NCBI RefSeq assembly: GCF_003044445.1
Contig: NZ_POWX01000027.1
Coordinates: 1-22,769 of the forward strand
Length of the DNA: 22,769 bases
Source of the DNA: Neisseria mucosa
Lineage (GTDB): Bacteria > Pseudomonadota > Gammaproteobacteria > Burkholderiales > Neisseriaceae
Direction: 5' to 3'
The notes beneath the pieces were generated by a model that saw nothing but the letters and a program-made list of their open reading frames with translations, did no database searches and had not been told where the DNA came from. The translations under genes were made by a program, and so were the position numbers. This document shows positions 13,964 through 21,672 of this stretch, in pieces; the stretch's first letter is position 1, and every line of letters starts with the position of its first letter.

Positions 13964-14039
13964 GCCGGTATAGCTCAGTTGGTAGAGCACCTGACTTGTA
14001 ATCAGGGGGTCCCGAGTTCGACTCTTGGTGCCGGCACCA
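13964..14039 (+). tRNA. tRNA-Thr (anticodon TGT), copy 1
   Basis: A full cloverleaf of 76 bases. The acceptor stem GCCGGTA pairs with TGCCGGC, the D arm is GCTCAGTTGGTAGAGC, and the anticodon stem CCTGA/TCAGG holds the loop CTTGTAA with anticodon TGT. The T arm is around GAGTTCGACTC and the 3' CCA is encoded. It reads ACA codons, with wobble to others. Cotranscribed with an identical copy 36 bases downstream. Confidence 0.97.
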
Positions 14040-14075
14040 GTTTATCGCTGAAAGTGCCGTAAGGTATTTCAGTAA

Positions 14076-14151
14076 GCCGGTATAGCTCAGTTGGTAGAGC
14101 ACCTGACTTGTAATCAGGGGGTCCCGAGTTCGACTCTTGGTGCCGGCACCA
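14076..14151 (+). tRNA. tRNA-Thr (anticodon TGT), copy 2
   Basis: Identical over all 76 bases to the tRNA at 13964-14039, including the encoded CCA. The 36-base spacer contains CTGAAA (14048-14053) and TTTCAG (14067-14072), a small stem that may guide processing of the dimeric precursor. No separate promoter is visible, and a terminator follows within 10 bases. Confidence 0.97.
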
Positions 14152-14157
14152 ATCAAA

Positions 14158-14190
14158 CAGCCCGATTGTGAAAGCAGTCGGGCTGTTTTG
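14158..14190 (+). terminator. Rho-independent terminator of the tRNA-Thr pair
   Basis: CAGCCCGATTG (14158-14168) pairs with CAGTCGGGCTG (14175-14185), with one G-T wobble and a 6-base loop, followed by TTTTG. Unlike most terminators here it contains no DUS. Confidence 0.85.
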
Positions 14191-14235
14191 CGTCTGCCGT
14201 TCGGGCGGATGGTGGCAGGGCGGCGGGCATTTCAC

Positions 14236-14271
14236 TATAATAGCCCGTTTTAATCTAAAAGGTCGTCTGAA
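14236..14271 (+). promoter_or_regulatory. panB -10 box and leader DUS
   Basis: TATAAT at 14236-14241 stands 51 bases before panB; no good -35 is seen. A complete single DUS (14260-14271) lies in the leader, with AAGGCGG beyond it as the ribosome site. Confidence 0.5.
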
Positions 14272-14292
14272 AAAAAGGCGGAACACATTCCA

Positions 14293-15081
14293 ATGATTAC
14301 TGTGAACACACTGCAAAAGATGAAGGCAGAAGGCGAAAAAATCGCCATGCTGACCGCCTATGAATCCAGCTTTGCCGCGTTGATGGACCATGCCGGCGTC
14401 GATGTTTTGCTGGTGGGCGATTCCTTGGGCATGACCGTGCAGGGACGCAAATCCACGCTGCCCGTCAGCCTGCGCGATATGTGTTACCACACTGAAAACG
14501 TCGCGCGCGGTACGGAAAACGCGATGATTGTCAGCGACTTGCCTTTTGGTGCGTATCAACAGAGTAAAGAACAGGCGTTTGCCGCCGCTGCCGAATTGAT
14601 GGCGGCGGGCGCGCATATGGTCAAACTCGAAGGCGGTGTTTGGATGGCGGAAACCACCGAATTCCTGCAAATGCGCGGCATTCCCGTCTGCGCCCATATC
14701 GGCCTGACTCCGCAGTCCGTGTTTGCGTTTGGCGGATATAAAGTGCAAGGACGCGGCGATAAGGCGGAAGCCTTGTTGGCAGATGCAAAAGCACACGACC
14801 AAGCGGGTGCAGCCATCGTATTGATGGAATGCGTGCCGGCGGAGTTGGCGAAAAAAGTAACCGAAACCGTCTCTTGCCCGACCATCGGCATCGGCGCGGG
14901 CGTGGATTGCGACGGACAAGTTTTGGTTATGCACGATATGCTCGGCATTTTTCCTGGCAAAACCGCCAAATTCGTCAAAAATTTCATGCAGGGCAAAGAC
15001 AGCGTCCAAGCCGCCGTTGAAGCCTATGTTCATGAAGTCAAGGTCAAAACCTTCCCTGCTGCGGAACATTCGTTTGCCTGA
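14293..15081 (+). CDS. panB: 3-methyl-2-oxobutanoate hydroxymethyltransferase
   Basis: A 262-residue TIM-barrel enzyme adding a hydroxymethyl group from methylene-tetrahydrofolate to alpha-ketoisovalerate, giving ketopantoate, the first step of pantothenate synthesis. Visible motifs are LTAYESSFAALMD, LLVGDSLGM with a magnesium-binding Asp, STLPVSLRDMCYHT, MVKLEGG, CAHIGLTPQSV and TIGIGAGVDCDGQVLVMHDM. Length is normal. The sequence is the typical neisserial form. panC lies downstream, but with a full-length CREE, a strong terminator and a new promoter between, so the two are probably separate transcription units. Confidence 0.97.
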   Translation: MITVNTLQKMKAEGEKIAMLTAYESSFAALMDHAGVDVLLVGDSLGMTVQGRKSTLPVSLRDMCYHTENVARGTENAMIVSDLPFGAYQQSKEQAFAAAAELMAAGAHMVKLEGGVWMAETTEFLQMRGIPVCAHIGLTPQSVFAFGGYKVQGRGDKAEALLADAKAHDQAGAAIVLMECVPAELAKKVTETVSCPTIGIGAGVDCDGQVLVMHDMLGIFPGKTAKFVKNFMQGKDSVQAAVEAYVHEVKVKTFPAAEHSFA

Positions 15082-15087
15082 TGCTTA

Positions 15088-15243
15088 TATAGTGGATTAA
15101 CAAAAATCAGGACAAGGCGACGAAGCCGCAGACAGTACAGATAGTACGGAACCGATTCACTTGGTGCTTCAGTACCTTAGAGAATCGTTCTCTTTGAGCT
15201 AAGGCGAGGCAACGCCGTACTGGTTTAAATTTAATCCACTATA
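15088..15243. repeat. Correia repeat enclosed element, full-length form (156 bp)
   Basis: Begins TATAGTGGATTAACAAAAAT and ends TTTAAATTTAATCCACTATA. Compared with the 107-bp copies it has about 50 extra internal bases (roughly 15150-15200, starting AACCGATTCACTTGGTGCTT). That segment contains AGAGAATCGTTCTCT, itself an inverted repeat. Full-length CREEs are reported to bind IHF, short ones not. It starts 6 bases after the panB stop. Confidence 0.95.
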
Positions 15244-15249
15244 ACTAAA

Positions 15250-15303
15250 AAAGGTCGTCTGAAAAGGTTTTCATCGTGAAAACCGAATTTCAGACGACCT
15301 TTG
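15250..15303. terminator. Inverted DUS pair between panB and panC
   Basis: AAAGGTCGTCTGAAA and TTTCAGACGACCTTT enclose a second perfect stem, GGTTTTCA/TGAAAACC. The T-run end supplies the -35 of the panC promoter. Confidence 0.8.
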
Positions 15304-15328
15304 TTTGTCCGTGTTCCCAGCGTATAAT
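15301..15328 (+). promoter_or_regulatory. panC promoter
   Basis: TTGTTT (15301-15306), a 16-base spacer and TATAAT (15323-15328). The -35 overlaps the last bases of the terminator's T-run. Confidence 0.6.
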
Positions 15329-15338
15329 CGGCGCGTGA

Positions 15339-15386
15339 TTTTCGGGCTGACAAAACATGGCGGCTGTACGCGGCCATCCCCGAAAA
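15339..15386 (+). promoter_or_regulatory. Structured 5' leader of panC
   Basis: TTTTCGGG (15339-15346) pairs with CCCGAAAA (15379-15386), and inside it ATGGC (15357-15361) pairs with GCCAT (15373-15377). The structure lies between the promoter and the ribosome site AAAGGA. No T-run follows, and it matches no riboswitch class I know. Confidence 0.45.
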
Positions 15387-15407
15387 AGATAAAGGACATT
15401 TTTCACC

Positions 15408-16244
15408 ATGCAAATCATTCATACCATTAAAGAATTACGCGAATGGCGCAAAAACGCAGGCAGCGTTGCCTTTGTACCGACTATGGGCAATCTGCACGAA
15501 GGCCATCTCGCCCTCGTTCGCGAAGCCAAAAAACGCGCCGACAATGTCGTGGTCAGCATATTCGTCAACCGCCTGCAATTCGGGCAGGGCGAGGATTTCG
15601 ACAAATACCCGCGCACCTTGCAGCAAGATGCCGACAAACTCGCCAACGAAGGCGTAGCCGTCGTGTTCGCGCCTGACGAAAAAGAGCTGTATCCCAATGT
15701 CGAGCAACGTTTCAACGTTGAACCGCCTAACCTTCAAAACGAATTGTGCGGCAAATTCCGCCCCGGACATTTTCGCGGCGTGGCTACCGTCGTCAGCAAA
15801 CTGTTCAACATCGTCCAACCCGATACCGCCTGTTTCGGCAAAAAAGACTATCAGCAGTTGGCAATTATCAAAGGCTTTGTCGAAGACCTGAATTTCAATA
15901 TCGACATCGTTCCCGTCGATACCGGCCGAGCTCCTGACGGACTTGCGCTTTCCAGCCGCAACCAATACCTCAGCGAAGCCGAACGCGCCGACGCCCCGCG
16001 TCTGTACCGCGAATTGCAACGCGTCGCCGCCGAGCTCAAAAACGGCAATCTGGATTATGTCGGTCTGGAAACAGAAACCGTCCGCCGCCTGACCGAAGCG
16101 GGCTGGGTAGTCGATTACGTCGAAATCCGCCATGCAGAAAGCCTCGCCGTCGCGCGTACCGGCGACAAAGCCCTAGTTGTCCTCGCAGCCGCCCGTTTGG
16201 GAACAACGCGCCTGATTGATAACTTGGAAGTCAGCTTGGCTTGA
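15408..16244 (+). CDS. panC: Pantothenate synthetase (pantoate-beta-alanine ligase)
   Basis: A 278-residue ATP-dependent ligase joining pantoate and beta-alanine through a pantoyl adenylate, the last step of pantothenate synthesis. The nucleotidyltransferase HIGH-type motif is PTMGNLHEGH (24-33). FRGVATVVSKLFN, FGKKDYQQLAII and LALSSRNQYLS (the KMSKS-equivalent loop) follow. The N-terminal catalytic and smaller C-terminal dimer/lid parts are both complete. AAAGGA precedes the ATG. Expression is probably independent of panB. Confidence 0.97.
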   Translation: MQIIHTIKELREWRKNAGSVAFVPTMGNLHEGHLALVREAKKRADNVVVSIFVNRLQFGQGEDFDKYPRTLQQDADKLANEGVAVVFAPDEKELYPNVEQRFNVEPPNLQNELCGKFRPGHFRGVATVVSKLFNIVQPDTACFGKKDYQQLAIIKGFVEDLNFNIDIVPVDTGRAPDGLALSSRNQYLSEAERADAPRLYRELQRVAAELKNGNLDYVGLETETVRRLTEAGWVVDYVEIRHAESLAVARTGDKALVVLAAARLGTTRLIDNLEVSLA

Positions 16245-16257
16245 GCGTTGGAATAGA

Positions 16258-16299
16258 AAAAGGTCGTCTGAAAACCAAATGTGTTTTCATACGACCTTT
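16258..16299. terminator. Inverted DUS pair between panC and pilX, one arm mutated
   Basis: AAAGGTCGTCTGAAAAC and GTTTTCATACGACCTTT; the right arm has T where the DUS has G, leaving one mismatch in the stem. It lies between converging panC and the minor-pilin operon. The AT-rich stretch 16300-16415 before pilX shows nothing else I can name. Confidence 0.75.
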
Positions 16300-16415
16300 G
16301 TTTGCTTTATCGCTATATTTTGGAATATGGATAGCCGATATTATTCGACAAAACTAGATTTTAACAAAATAGATCTTGAGGCTTAAAAAGTAAATAAAAG
16401 AGCCGATTTATTCCT

Positions 16416-16907
16416 CTATTTTTTATAACCTACCTGTTCGCAGCCTGTATTGCCGTTTTTGCTTGTTGACTTGGCTTTAGCCGATTCTGCATCAGTACAT
16501 TTATAGGCATTGCCCAAGCTGTCCATCCAAACGGAAAGTTTGTAATCAGTACCGGTTTTCGGAGTGGCGAAAAGATAATAAGCCCTGCTGTTTTTAGCGT
16601 CCTTATTTTTCATTTCACCGCTGAAGTCGTATTTGGCAGCAACCTCGGGCGCAGCTTTGTAGGTCTTAACCAATCCCGTATCTCCCTCAATTTCATCTTT
16701 TATTTTAAGGGTAGGATTTTTGACTAATTCGGTTTTCAAGGCATTGTTAATAGCAAGCAGTTCCGTATGTGCTTGGGATTGATAGCCGCGTTCAATGTAA
16801 TGGATATAGGAAGGGTAAGCGATGGTACTGAGGATGCCGATGATAGCAACGACAATCAGCATCTCAACCAGCGTAAACCCTTGAGATCTAGTGATAGACG
16901 TATTCAT
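16416..16907 (-). CDS. pilX: Minor pilin PilX (PilL)
   Basis: A 163-residue type IV prepilin. The basic leader MNTSITRSQG is cut by prepilin peptidase PilD before Phe11, and FTLVEMLIVVAIIG has the required Glu5. The globular domain ends in a disulfide-type loop (KCTDAESAKAK to GCEQ) like PilX of meningococcus, where it supports bacterial aggregation and adhesion. In gonococcus the orthologous position is pilL. It is last in the dnaB-adjacent cluster, 17 bases after pilK. It is processed at the inner membrane and incorporated in, or helps assemble, the pilus. Adhesive function in a commensal is not shown. Confidence 0.87.
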   Translation of the reverse strand: MNTSITRSQGFTLVEMLIVVAIIGILSTIAYPSYIHYIERGYQSQAHTELLAINNALKTELVKNPTLKIKDEIEGDTGLVKTYKAAPEVAAKYDFSGEMKNKDAKNSRAYYLFATPKTGTDYKLSVWMDSLGNAYKCTDAESAKAKSTSKNGNTGCEQVGYKK

Positions 16908-16924
16908 GATTTTATCTATTTATT

Positions 16925-17524
16925 TTATTCGTTGGCTACATAAGATTGTAGTATAACCACCGTATTTTCGTTTTTCCCCCATGCTTTGGCGGTAACGCGG
17001 TAAATGGTACGGTTGTCGGTAGAATTGGTGCTTAGGTATTCGATGATATAACGCGCATCTTTTTTCGCACCACTATTTACGCCAGGATATTTTATTCCAT
17101 TCACATCAATGCATTTTGTTTTCTTTCTATTTTCAGAATTAATGCACTTATCATCTTCGCGAATCCATGCCTCAACGCTTGAAGTCCCGTTGACAGTAAT
17201 TGTTCCTGCTGTAGCCGCGTAGGTATTTTTACTAACCTGCGCCGCTTTACATAGACCATCAGCACAATCATCAGTAAATGGTTTTTTACCGTCTTCAATT
17301 TCATAAATGTGGTTCTCACCTTCACGCAATGCCGCTTCAGCAAGTGTAGTAGCAAATTTATGGTCAGCGTCGTTGGTACTGATACGCTGCTCAGTATTGT
17401 AGGACTGGGTTGCGGTAACGACGAGCAGGGCGATGACGATCATGATCATCAGGACAATGAATAATGCAAAGCCCTTTTGTGCAGAGGCTTTAGCAGGATG
17501 GTTTAGAGTAATCGGTCTGCGCAT
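16925..17524 (-). CDS. pilK: Minor pilin-like assembly protein PilK
   Basis: A 199-residue prepilin-like protein with leader ending SAQKG before FALFIVLMIMIVIALLVV. Position 5 of the mature part is Ile, not Glu, as is typical of the PilX/GspK-like tip subunits, which need not match a neighbouring N-terminal amine. The globular region has four cysteines (TDDCADGLC, DDKC, KTKC). It overlaps the end of pilJ by 22 bases. In Neisseria PilH-K are needed to initiate pilus fibre assembly. Regional order and fold features support the symbol more than sequence identity does. Confidence 0.85.
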   Translation of the reverse strand: MRRPITLNHPAKASAQKGFALFIVLMIMIVIALLVVTATQSYNTEQRISTNDADHKFATTLAEAALREGENHIYEIEDGKKPFTDDCADGLCKAAQVSKNTYAATAGTITVNGTSSVEAWIREDDKCINSENRKKTKCIDVNGIKYPGVNSGAKKDARYIIEYLSTNSTDNRTIYRVTAKAWGKNENTVVILQSYVANE

Positions 17525-18519
17525 TTGTTTCCTCCGCGTATAGTCGCGTTGATTCGATAGATTTGTACTTCATTTTTATCATTGCTTCCGGCTGCATTAA
17601 TACTGCCAAGTTCTCTTTTGTCATTACTGTTCAGCAGTAACTCAATAGATGCAGGTGTTTCTTTAGCAAGATCTGGATTTTTTGGAGGAAGTTCATCGCT
17701 ATATGTGAATGTTTCATCCTCACCTGGAGTTTGTCCTTGATTTTGCGTATTTCCGGTAGGAGCCGATGCCGCTTTGCTTTCTACATCTGTTTGAGGGCAT
17801 TCAACAGCATAAAAATAACGGATTTTCATGCTCTTAATCCCTTTAATCAATAACTGCGGATTGCTCCATTCACCATTTTCTGCCAGTTGGAAGCGATATA
17901 GACCTTCTTGCCCACCTGCCGTGCCAACAGCGTAAGCATTTACCTCATGTTTCATGATGGAAATATTGCCCGCTTGGGATGAATCCGTTTTCAAATTCAA
18001 AGCTGCTAAAGCTGCTTTTACATCGGTAATCTGATTCCCTGGTTTGGTAATATTGGTACAACTACTGGCTACTGCAGTTTCTGCTTTTAAGCCTGTCGGG
18101 TTTTCTGCATCTATGCCATATTGGAAAATCAGTGCTTTACTGCTCGGTTGAAAACCAGTCGCACCTAGATCATTTGTTTCTCGAACGGCAGAAAGCATTT
18201 GTCCGTTCTTGATCGTGAAGAATTCTTTGGAACCAAAGTCTTTAATAACAGCTTGAGCATCGTATCCTGACATATTGAAACAGCCAAAGTTTCCGGCCAT
18301 ACGGGCATCACGCACGATTTGGTTGGATGCGTTGCGCAAATCCTGTTGGACGTTTAGGCGGGAGGTTGCAGCGGTGTTTAGGCTGCGGGCGGTAAAATAG
18401 CCCGAGCTGACGGCCAGCAGGACTATCATGCTCAATGCGCTTGCCACAAGGAATTCAATCAAACTGAAGCCTTGCATGCCTGTTTTGACCAGAATGTGTG
18501 GGCGGTTTTTCTTATTCAT
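17503..18519 (-). CDS. pilJ: Minor pilin-like assembly protein PilJ (PilW type)
   Basis: A 338-residue prepilin-like protein. The leader ends KTGMQG before FSLIEFLVASALSMIVLLA, with Glu5 present. It is the largest of the five, as expected for the PilW-type subunit. A low-complexity, proline- and acid-rich insert (about residues 246-288, including TGNTQNQGQTPGEDETF) interrupts the globular domain. Its ATG shares one base with the pilI stop codon (TAATG), so translation is coupled. It acts with PilH, PilI and PilK at the pilus tip. Confidence 0.87.
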   Translation of the reverse strand: MNKKNRPHILVKTGMQGFSLIEFLVASALSMIVLLAVSSGYFTARSLNTAATSRLNVQQDLRNASNQIVRDARMAGNFGCFNMSGYDAQAVIKDFGSKEFFTIKNGQMLSAVRETNDLGATGFQPSSKALIFQYGIDAENPTGLKAETAVASSCTNITKPGNQITDVKAALAALNLKTDSSQAGNISIMKHEVNAYAVGTAGGQEGLYRFQLAENGEWSNPQLLIKGIKSMKIRYFYAVECPQTDVESKAASAPTGNTQNQGQTPGEDETFTYSDELPPKNPDLAKETPASIELLLNSNDKRELGSINAAGSNDKNEVQIYRINATIRGGNKCADRLL

Positions 18520-19229
18520 TATCTTTCCCTTACGCGTACTTGGTAGGTGTAAACAATCGAGTCTTCGGATTTTTTAATGCCGCTTGCTGCTTTGTCGCTT
18601 TCTGCATCTTTGAGCCATAATACTTTGATAACGGTATCGGCAGTTTTATCCTCATCGCATTCTGGTTTAAACTTACCCCCTTCAAAGGTAGGTTCTTTAT
18701 TTTTACCATCTCGGCATACTACATAATAAAAATCAGAAATGTCAGAATCGCGAAAAGCTTTGTCTAAAGCGTCATGAAATTGACCAAGTTGTGCTTTAGC
18801 CAACTCTTCTTTTTTCATACTCAATGACAATGGTCCTTTTTTCAATGGTTCAGTAGAGGAATCACCGTATGTGGTGTAGTAATCGCTATAATTCTTACAC
18901 CACCCTCTATTGCGTCCACTATTAGTTGCTCCCGCTTGAGAGGCTGTGCATTTTTCAAGTCTCGGATTAATCAGCATACCTTCAACCAAATTTTGGGTAA
19001 GCTGGGATACGATAGTCTGTCCTTCCGCTTCGCGTACGCTGGAAACGGTACGCAACTGGATGGCGAGCAGGGCGAGTACGCCGATTGCGAGGACGAACAT
19101 GGCGACCAAGACTTCAATTAAAGTCATACCTGCTTGGTTAGGTTTGTAAAAATCTGAATAACGGGTTTTGGCGAAACTCGCTTTGCTCGTTTTCAGACGA
19201 CCTTTTGTCTGTAATATTATGTATTTCAT
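18519..19229 (-). CDS. pilI: Minor pilin-like assembly protein PilI (PilV type)
   Basis: A prepilin-like protein with NQAG before MTLIEVLVAMFVLAIGVLALLA; Met replaces Phe at +1 and Glu5 is kept. From the ATG at 19229 the leader is 34 residues, longer than the 6-20 usual for prepilins. A TTG at 19289 would extend it further into pilH. Neither start has a clear ribosome site, and no other start codon lies between 19229 and the cleavage site. The leader-coding stretch contains a complete DUS (19192-19203), read as GRLK. This suggests an uptake sequence was inserted or kept inside the leader. The start is uncertain; the gene itself is not. Confidence 0.82.
   Translation of the reverse strand: MKYIILQTKGRLKTSKASFAKTRYSDFYKPNQAGMTLIEVLVAMFVLAIGVLALLAIQLRTVSSVREAEGQTIVSQLTQNLVEGMLINPRLEKCTASQAGATNSGRNRGWCKNYSDYYTTYGDSSTEPLKKGPLSLSMKKEELAKAQLGQFHDALDKAFRDSDISDFYYVVCRDGKNKEPTFEGGKFKPECDEDKTADTVIKVLWLKDAESDKAASGIKKSEDSIVYTYQVRVRER
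19192..19203 (-). other. Complete DUS inside the pilI leader-coding region
   Basis: TTCAGACGACCT is an exact 12-mer DUS on the minus strand, in frame with pilI. Most other full copies in the window are intergenic. Confidence 0.85.
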
Positions 19230-19267
19230 AGAATAAAATGGTGTTTTTAGTTTTGGTGTTCGGGACT

Positions 19268-19939
19268 TTAAGATCCTGTATATTGGCAAAGGGGTCGCGA
19301 ATCTGATTTGGCGCAGATTTCGACTCGACCGCTGCTGTCGATAAGGACGATACTGGCGCGGGATTTTTTGGTTTTTTCGGTTGTCGCGGAGGAATCTGTC
19401 ATGCTGATTTTGATGTAGCCGTCGGCGTATTTGAAAGTTGTTAATTTATCGAGTGTGTTGGAGGTGGTATAGCCGAATGTGCCGTTGGGCATAAATGACC
19501 AAAATACGGCCTCACCGTCATCGGCATTATCTTTTCCAAATGCGACGTGTTGGAATGTATGGGAAACTTTGGCAGGGTCGGTACCGTTGAGGACTATGGA
19601 ACGCAGAGAAATATCGCTTGTGTCATTCTCATAGGCTTTGTCTCGGGTTTTATCAGCATAGGCGAGCAAGCCGCTGCTTTTTTGGCTGCTGTCGCATTTG
19701 CCGTCAGCCAGGCCGTGTTTTCTAACTTTTACGGGACAGACATAGACAGGGAGATTGAGGCGGACTGCTTCGGCTCGTGCGAAACGCAAGAGATTTGCCA
19801 CCTGCTCTGCCTGACTGGCAGCTCGACGGGAGGCAATCCATTCGCTCATATTAGGAAGGGCGATAGTGGCCATGATGGCGGTAATAGCAATCACGACCAA
19901 CAATTCGATTAAGGTAAAACCTTTTTGTTGTGCGTACAT
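19268..19939 (-). CDS. pilH: Minor pilin-like assembly protein PilH (FimT/GspH type)
   Basis: A 223-residue prepilin-like protein with the very short leader MYAQQKG before FTLIELLVVIAITAIMATIALPN, Glu5 present. The globular domain starts with the GspH/FimT pattern RRAASQAEQVANLLRFARAEAV and has a C-terminal Cys pair (EICAKSDSRPLC). It is the first gene of the minor-pilin cluster. FimT-type proteins have been linked to DNA binding in transformation in other bacteria. The 157-base gap to dnaB (19940-20096) is AT-rich; I see only a weak GATAAT-type -10 there and no terminator I would call. Confidence 0.87.
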   Translation of the reverse strand: MYAQQKGFTLIELLVVIAITAIMATIALPNMSEWIASRRAASQAEQVANLLRFARAEAVRLNLPVYVCPVKVRKHGLADGKCDSSQKSSGLLAYADKTRDKAYENDTSDISLRSIVLNGTDPAKVSHTFQHVAFGKDNADDGEAVFWSFMPNGTFGYTTSNTLDKLTTFKYADGYIKISMTDSSATTEKTKKSRASIVLIDSSGRVEICAKSDSRPLCQYTGS

Positions 19940-20096
19940 GAGTAGTAAAAACGTCTAGAGTTAAGTAATGTGTTTTATTATCCGACTTAGAATATTTTTA
20001 TCGCCGGTAATTATGCGGTTTGGCTCATTCTAAACGATATTGGGATGAATTGCCTAATAAAATATGAAATTTGCTTGGTTTTCAGGCTGATTTGTC

Positions 20097-21503
20097 TCAA
20101 TCTTCCATCAATGCCGATTCGGGAATGTAGGCTGCATTATCGAATTTGGTAAATTGCCCCATCCAAGTAAGGAATACTTTCCCGACCGGACCATTACGGT
20201 GTTTACCGATAATACATTCCGCGAGACCTTTCATGGGCGATTCTTGGTTATAGTATTCGTCGCGGTACATAAACATAATCAGGTCGGCGTCCTGCTCGAT
20301 GGCACCGGATTCCCGCAAGTCGGACATCATTGGGCGCTTGTCGGTACGCTGCTCTACGGTACGGCTCAACTGCGACAAAGCAATAACAGGAACTTGCAAC
20401 TCCTTCGCCAAGGCTTTGAGGGAGCGCGAAATTTCGCCGAGTTCTGAGGCTCGGTTGTCCGAACGGCCTGAGCCTGCCATCAATTGCAGGTAGTCAATCA
20501 CGATTAAGCCCAATTTTCCGTTGAACTGGCGCGCAAGGCGGCGGGCGCGGGCGCGCAATTCGAGCGCGGTCAAGCCCGGTGTTTCGTCAATATACATAGG
20601 CGCATCAGAAAGCTTGACCACAGCCTCATTCAGACGACCCCAGTGTTCATCTTCCAATCTACCCGTTTTCAAAACGCTCTGATCAAGCCTGCCCACCGAA
20701 CCCAACATACGCATCACCAATTGCGCGCCGCCCATCTCCATCGAAAATACGGCAACAGGCAACTTGCCCTCTACGGCAACGTGTTCCGCAATATTGATCG
20801 AAAAGGCAGTTTTACCCATAGACGGACGACCTGCCACAATAATCAAATCGCCCGGCTGGAGACCTGAGGTTTTTTTATCCAAGTCGATAAACCCTGTTGA
20901 CACGCCGGTCACTTCATCGGGATTGTCGCGTGAATAAAGCATGTCGATGCGCTCGACTACTTCCTTCAAAAGCGCAGGCATTTCGAGAAAGCCCTGTTTG
21001 GATTTAGCCGTACTTTCCGCAATTTGGAATACTTTGTTTTCCGCTTCATCCAAAAGCTGCCCCGCATCTCTGCCTTGCGGATTGTAGGCGCTACGGGCGA
21101 TTTCGGTACCGACCTCGGCAAGCTGGCGCATAATGGAACGCTCGCGCACGATTTCGGCATAGCGGCGGATATTCGCAGCGGACGGCGTGTTTTGCGCCAA
21201 AGTAATCAGGTAATTGAATCCGCCCGCCGCCTCTAGTTCCTCATTGCGCTCCAAACTTTCCTGAACGGTAATCACGTCGGCAGGACGGCTTTCGTTAATC
21301 AGATTGGCGATGGTGCGGAAAATCAGGCGGTGTTCATGTCGGTAGAAGTCTTCGCCGGTAACCACATCAGCGATTCTGTCCCAAGCCGAATTCTCGAGCA
21401 AAAGACCACCCAAAACGGATTGCTCCGCCTCCATCGAATGCGGCGGCAGCGACAACGCGCTGACTTCGCGGTCTTCAGACGACGTATCGGGATAATCGTT
21501 CAT
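20097..21503 (-). CDS. dnaB: Replicative DNA helicase DnaB
   Basis: A 468-residue hexameric 5'-3' helicase of the replication fork. I chose the ATG giving MNDYPDTSSEDREV because AGGA stands about 8 bases upstream; the frame extends further without family character. The N-terminal helical domain starts at PPHSMEAEQSVLGGLLL. The RecA-like domain has Walker A GRPSMGKT (225-232) and Walker B LIVIDYLQLMAG (about 333-344), followed by RSDNRASELGEISRSLK and RDEYYNQES. Two near-DUS 12-mers (20629-20640 and 21474-21485, each 11 of 12) lie within the gene. No intein is present. Confidence 0.97.
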   Translation of the reverse strand: MNDYPDTSSEDREVSALSLPPHSMEAEQSVLGGLLLENSAWDRIADVVTGEDFYRHEHRLIFRTIANLINESRPADVITVQESLERNEELEAAGGFNYLITLAQNTPSAANIRRYAEIVRERSIMRQLAEVGTEIARSAYNPQGRDAGQLLDEAENKVFQIAESTAKSKQGFLEMPALLKEVVERIDMLYSRDNPDEVTGVSTGFIDLDKKTSGLQPGDLIIVAGRPSMGKTAFSINIAEHVAVEGKLPVAVFSMEMGGAQLVMRMLGSVGRLDQSVLKTGRLEDEHWGRLNEAVVKLSDAPMYIDETPGLTALELRARARRLARQFNGKLGLIVIDYLQLMAGSGRSDNRASELGEISRSLKALAKELQVPVIALSQLSRTVEQRTDKRPMMSDLRESGAIEQDADLIMFMYRDEYYNQESPMKGLAECIIGKHRNGPVGKVFLTWMGQFTKFDNAAYIPESALMED

Positions 21504-21540
21504 GGCGGCAATCCTAAATGAATGGAAATTGGAATCTGCT

Positions 21541-21546
21541 ATTATA
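21541..21546 (-). promoter_or_regulatory. Probable dnaB -10 box
   Basis: A perfect TATAAT on the minus strand, 38 bases upstream of the dnaB start, in the dnaB-sodB divergent gap. No clear -35 accompanies it. Confidence 0.45.
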
Positions 21547-21563
21547 GCGCAGCACAAGTTTAA

Positions 21564-21593
21564 TTGGTTTCCCTGATTTAAAGCAGGTAGAAT
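21564..21593 (+). promoter_or_regulatory. Candidate sodB promoter
   Basis: TTGGTT (21564-21569), an 18-base spacer and TAGAAT (21588-21593), 80 bases before sodB. Reasonable but not strong. Confidence 0.45.
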
Positions 21594-21672
21594 AGCGATG
21601 CTGTCCGGTTTATCCCGAGCAGCGGACACTACCAAAATACAATCATATACAAATAATTTAGGAGCACTAAAA

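Noticed and set aside
14002..15069. 355-codon minus-strand ORF across panB and the tRNA genes
   Set aside because: It runs antisense to panB and through both tRNAs, which produce a repeated peptide; an artefact of GC-rich codon third positions.
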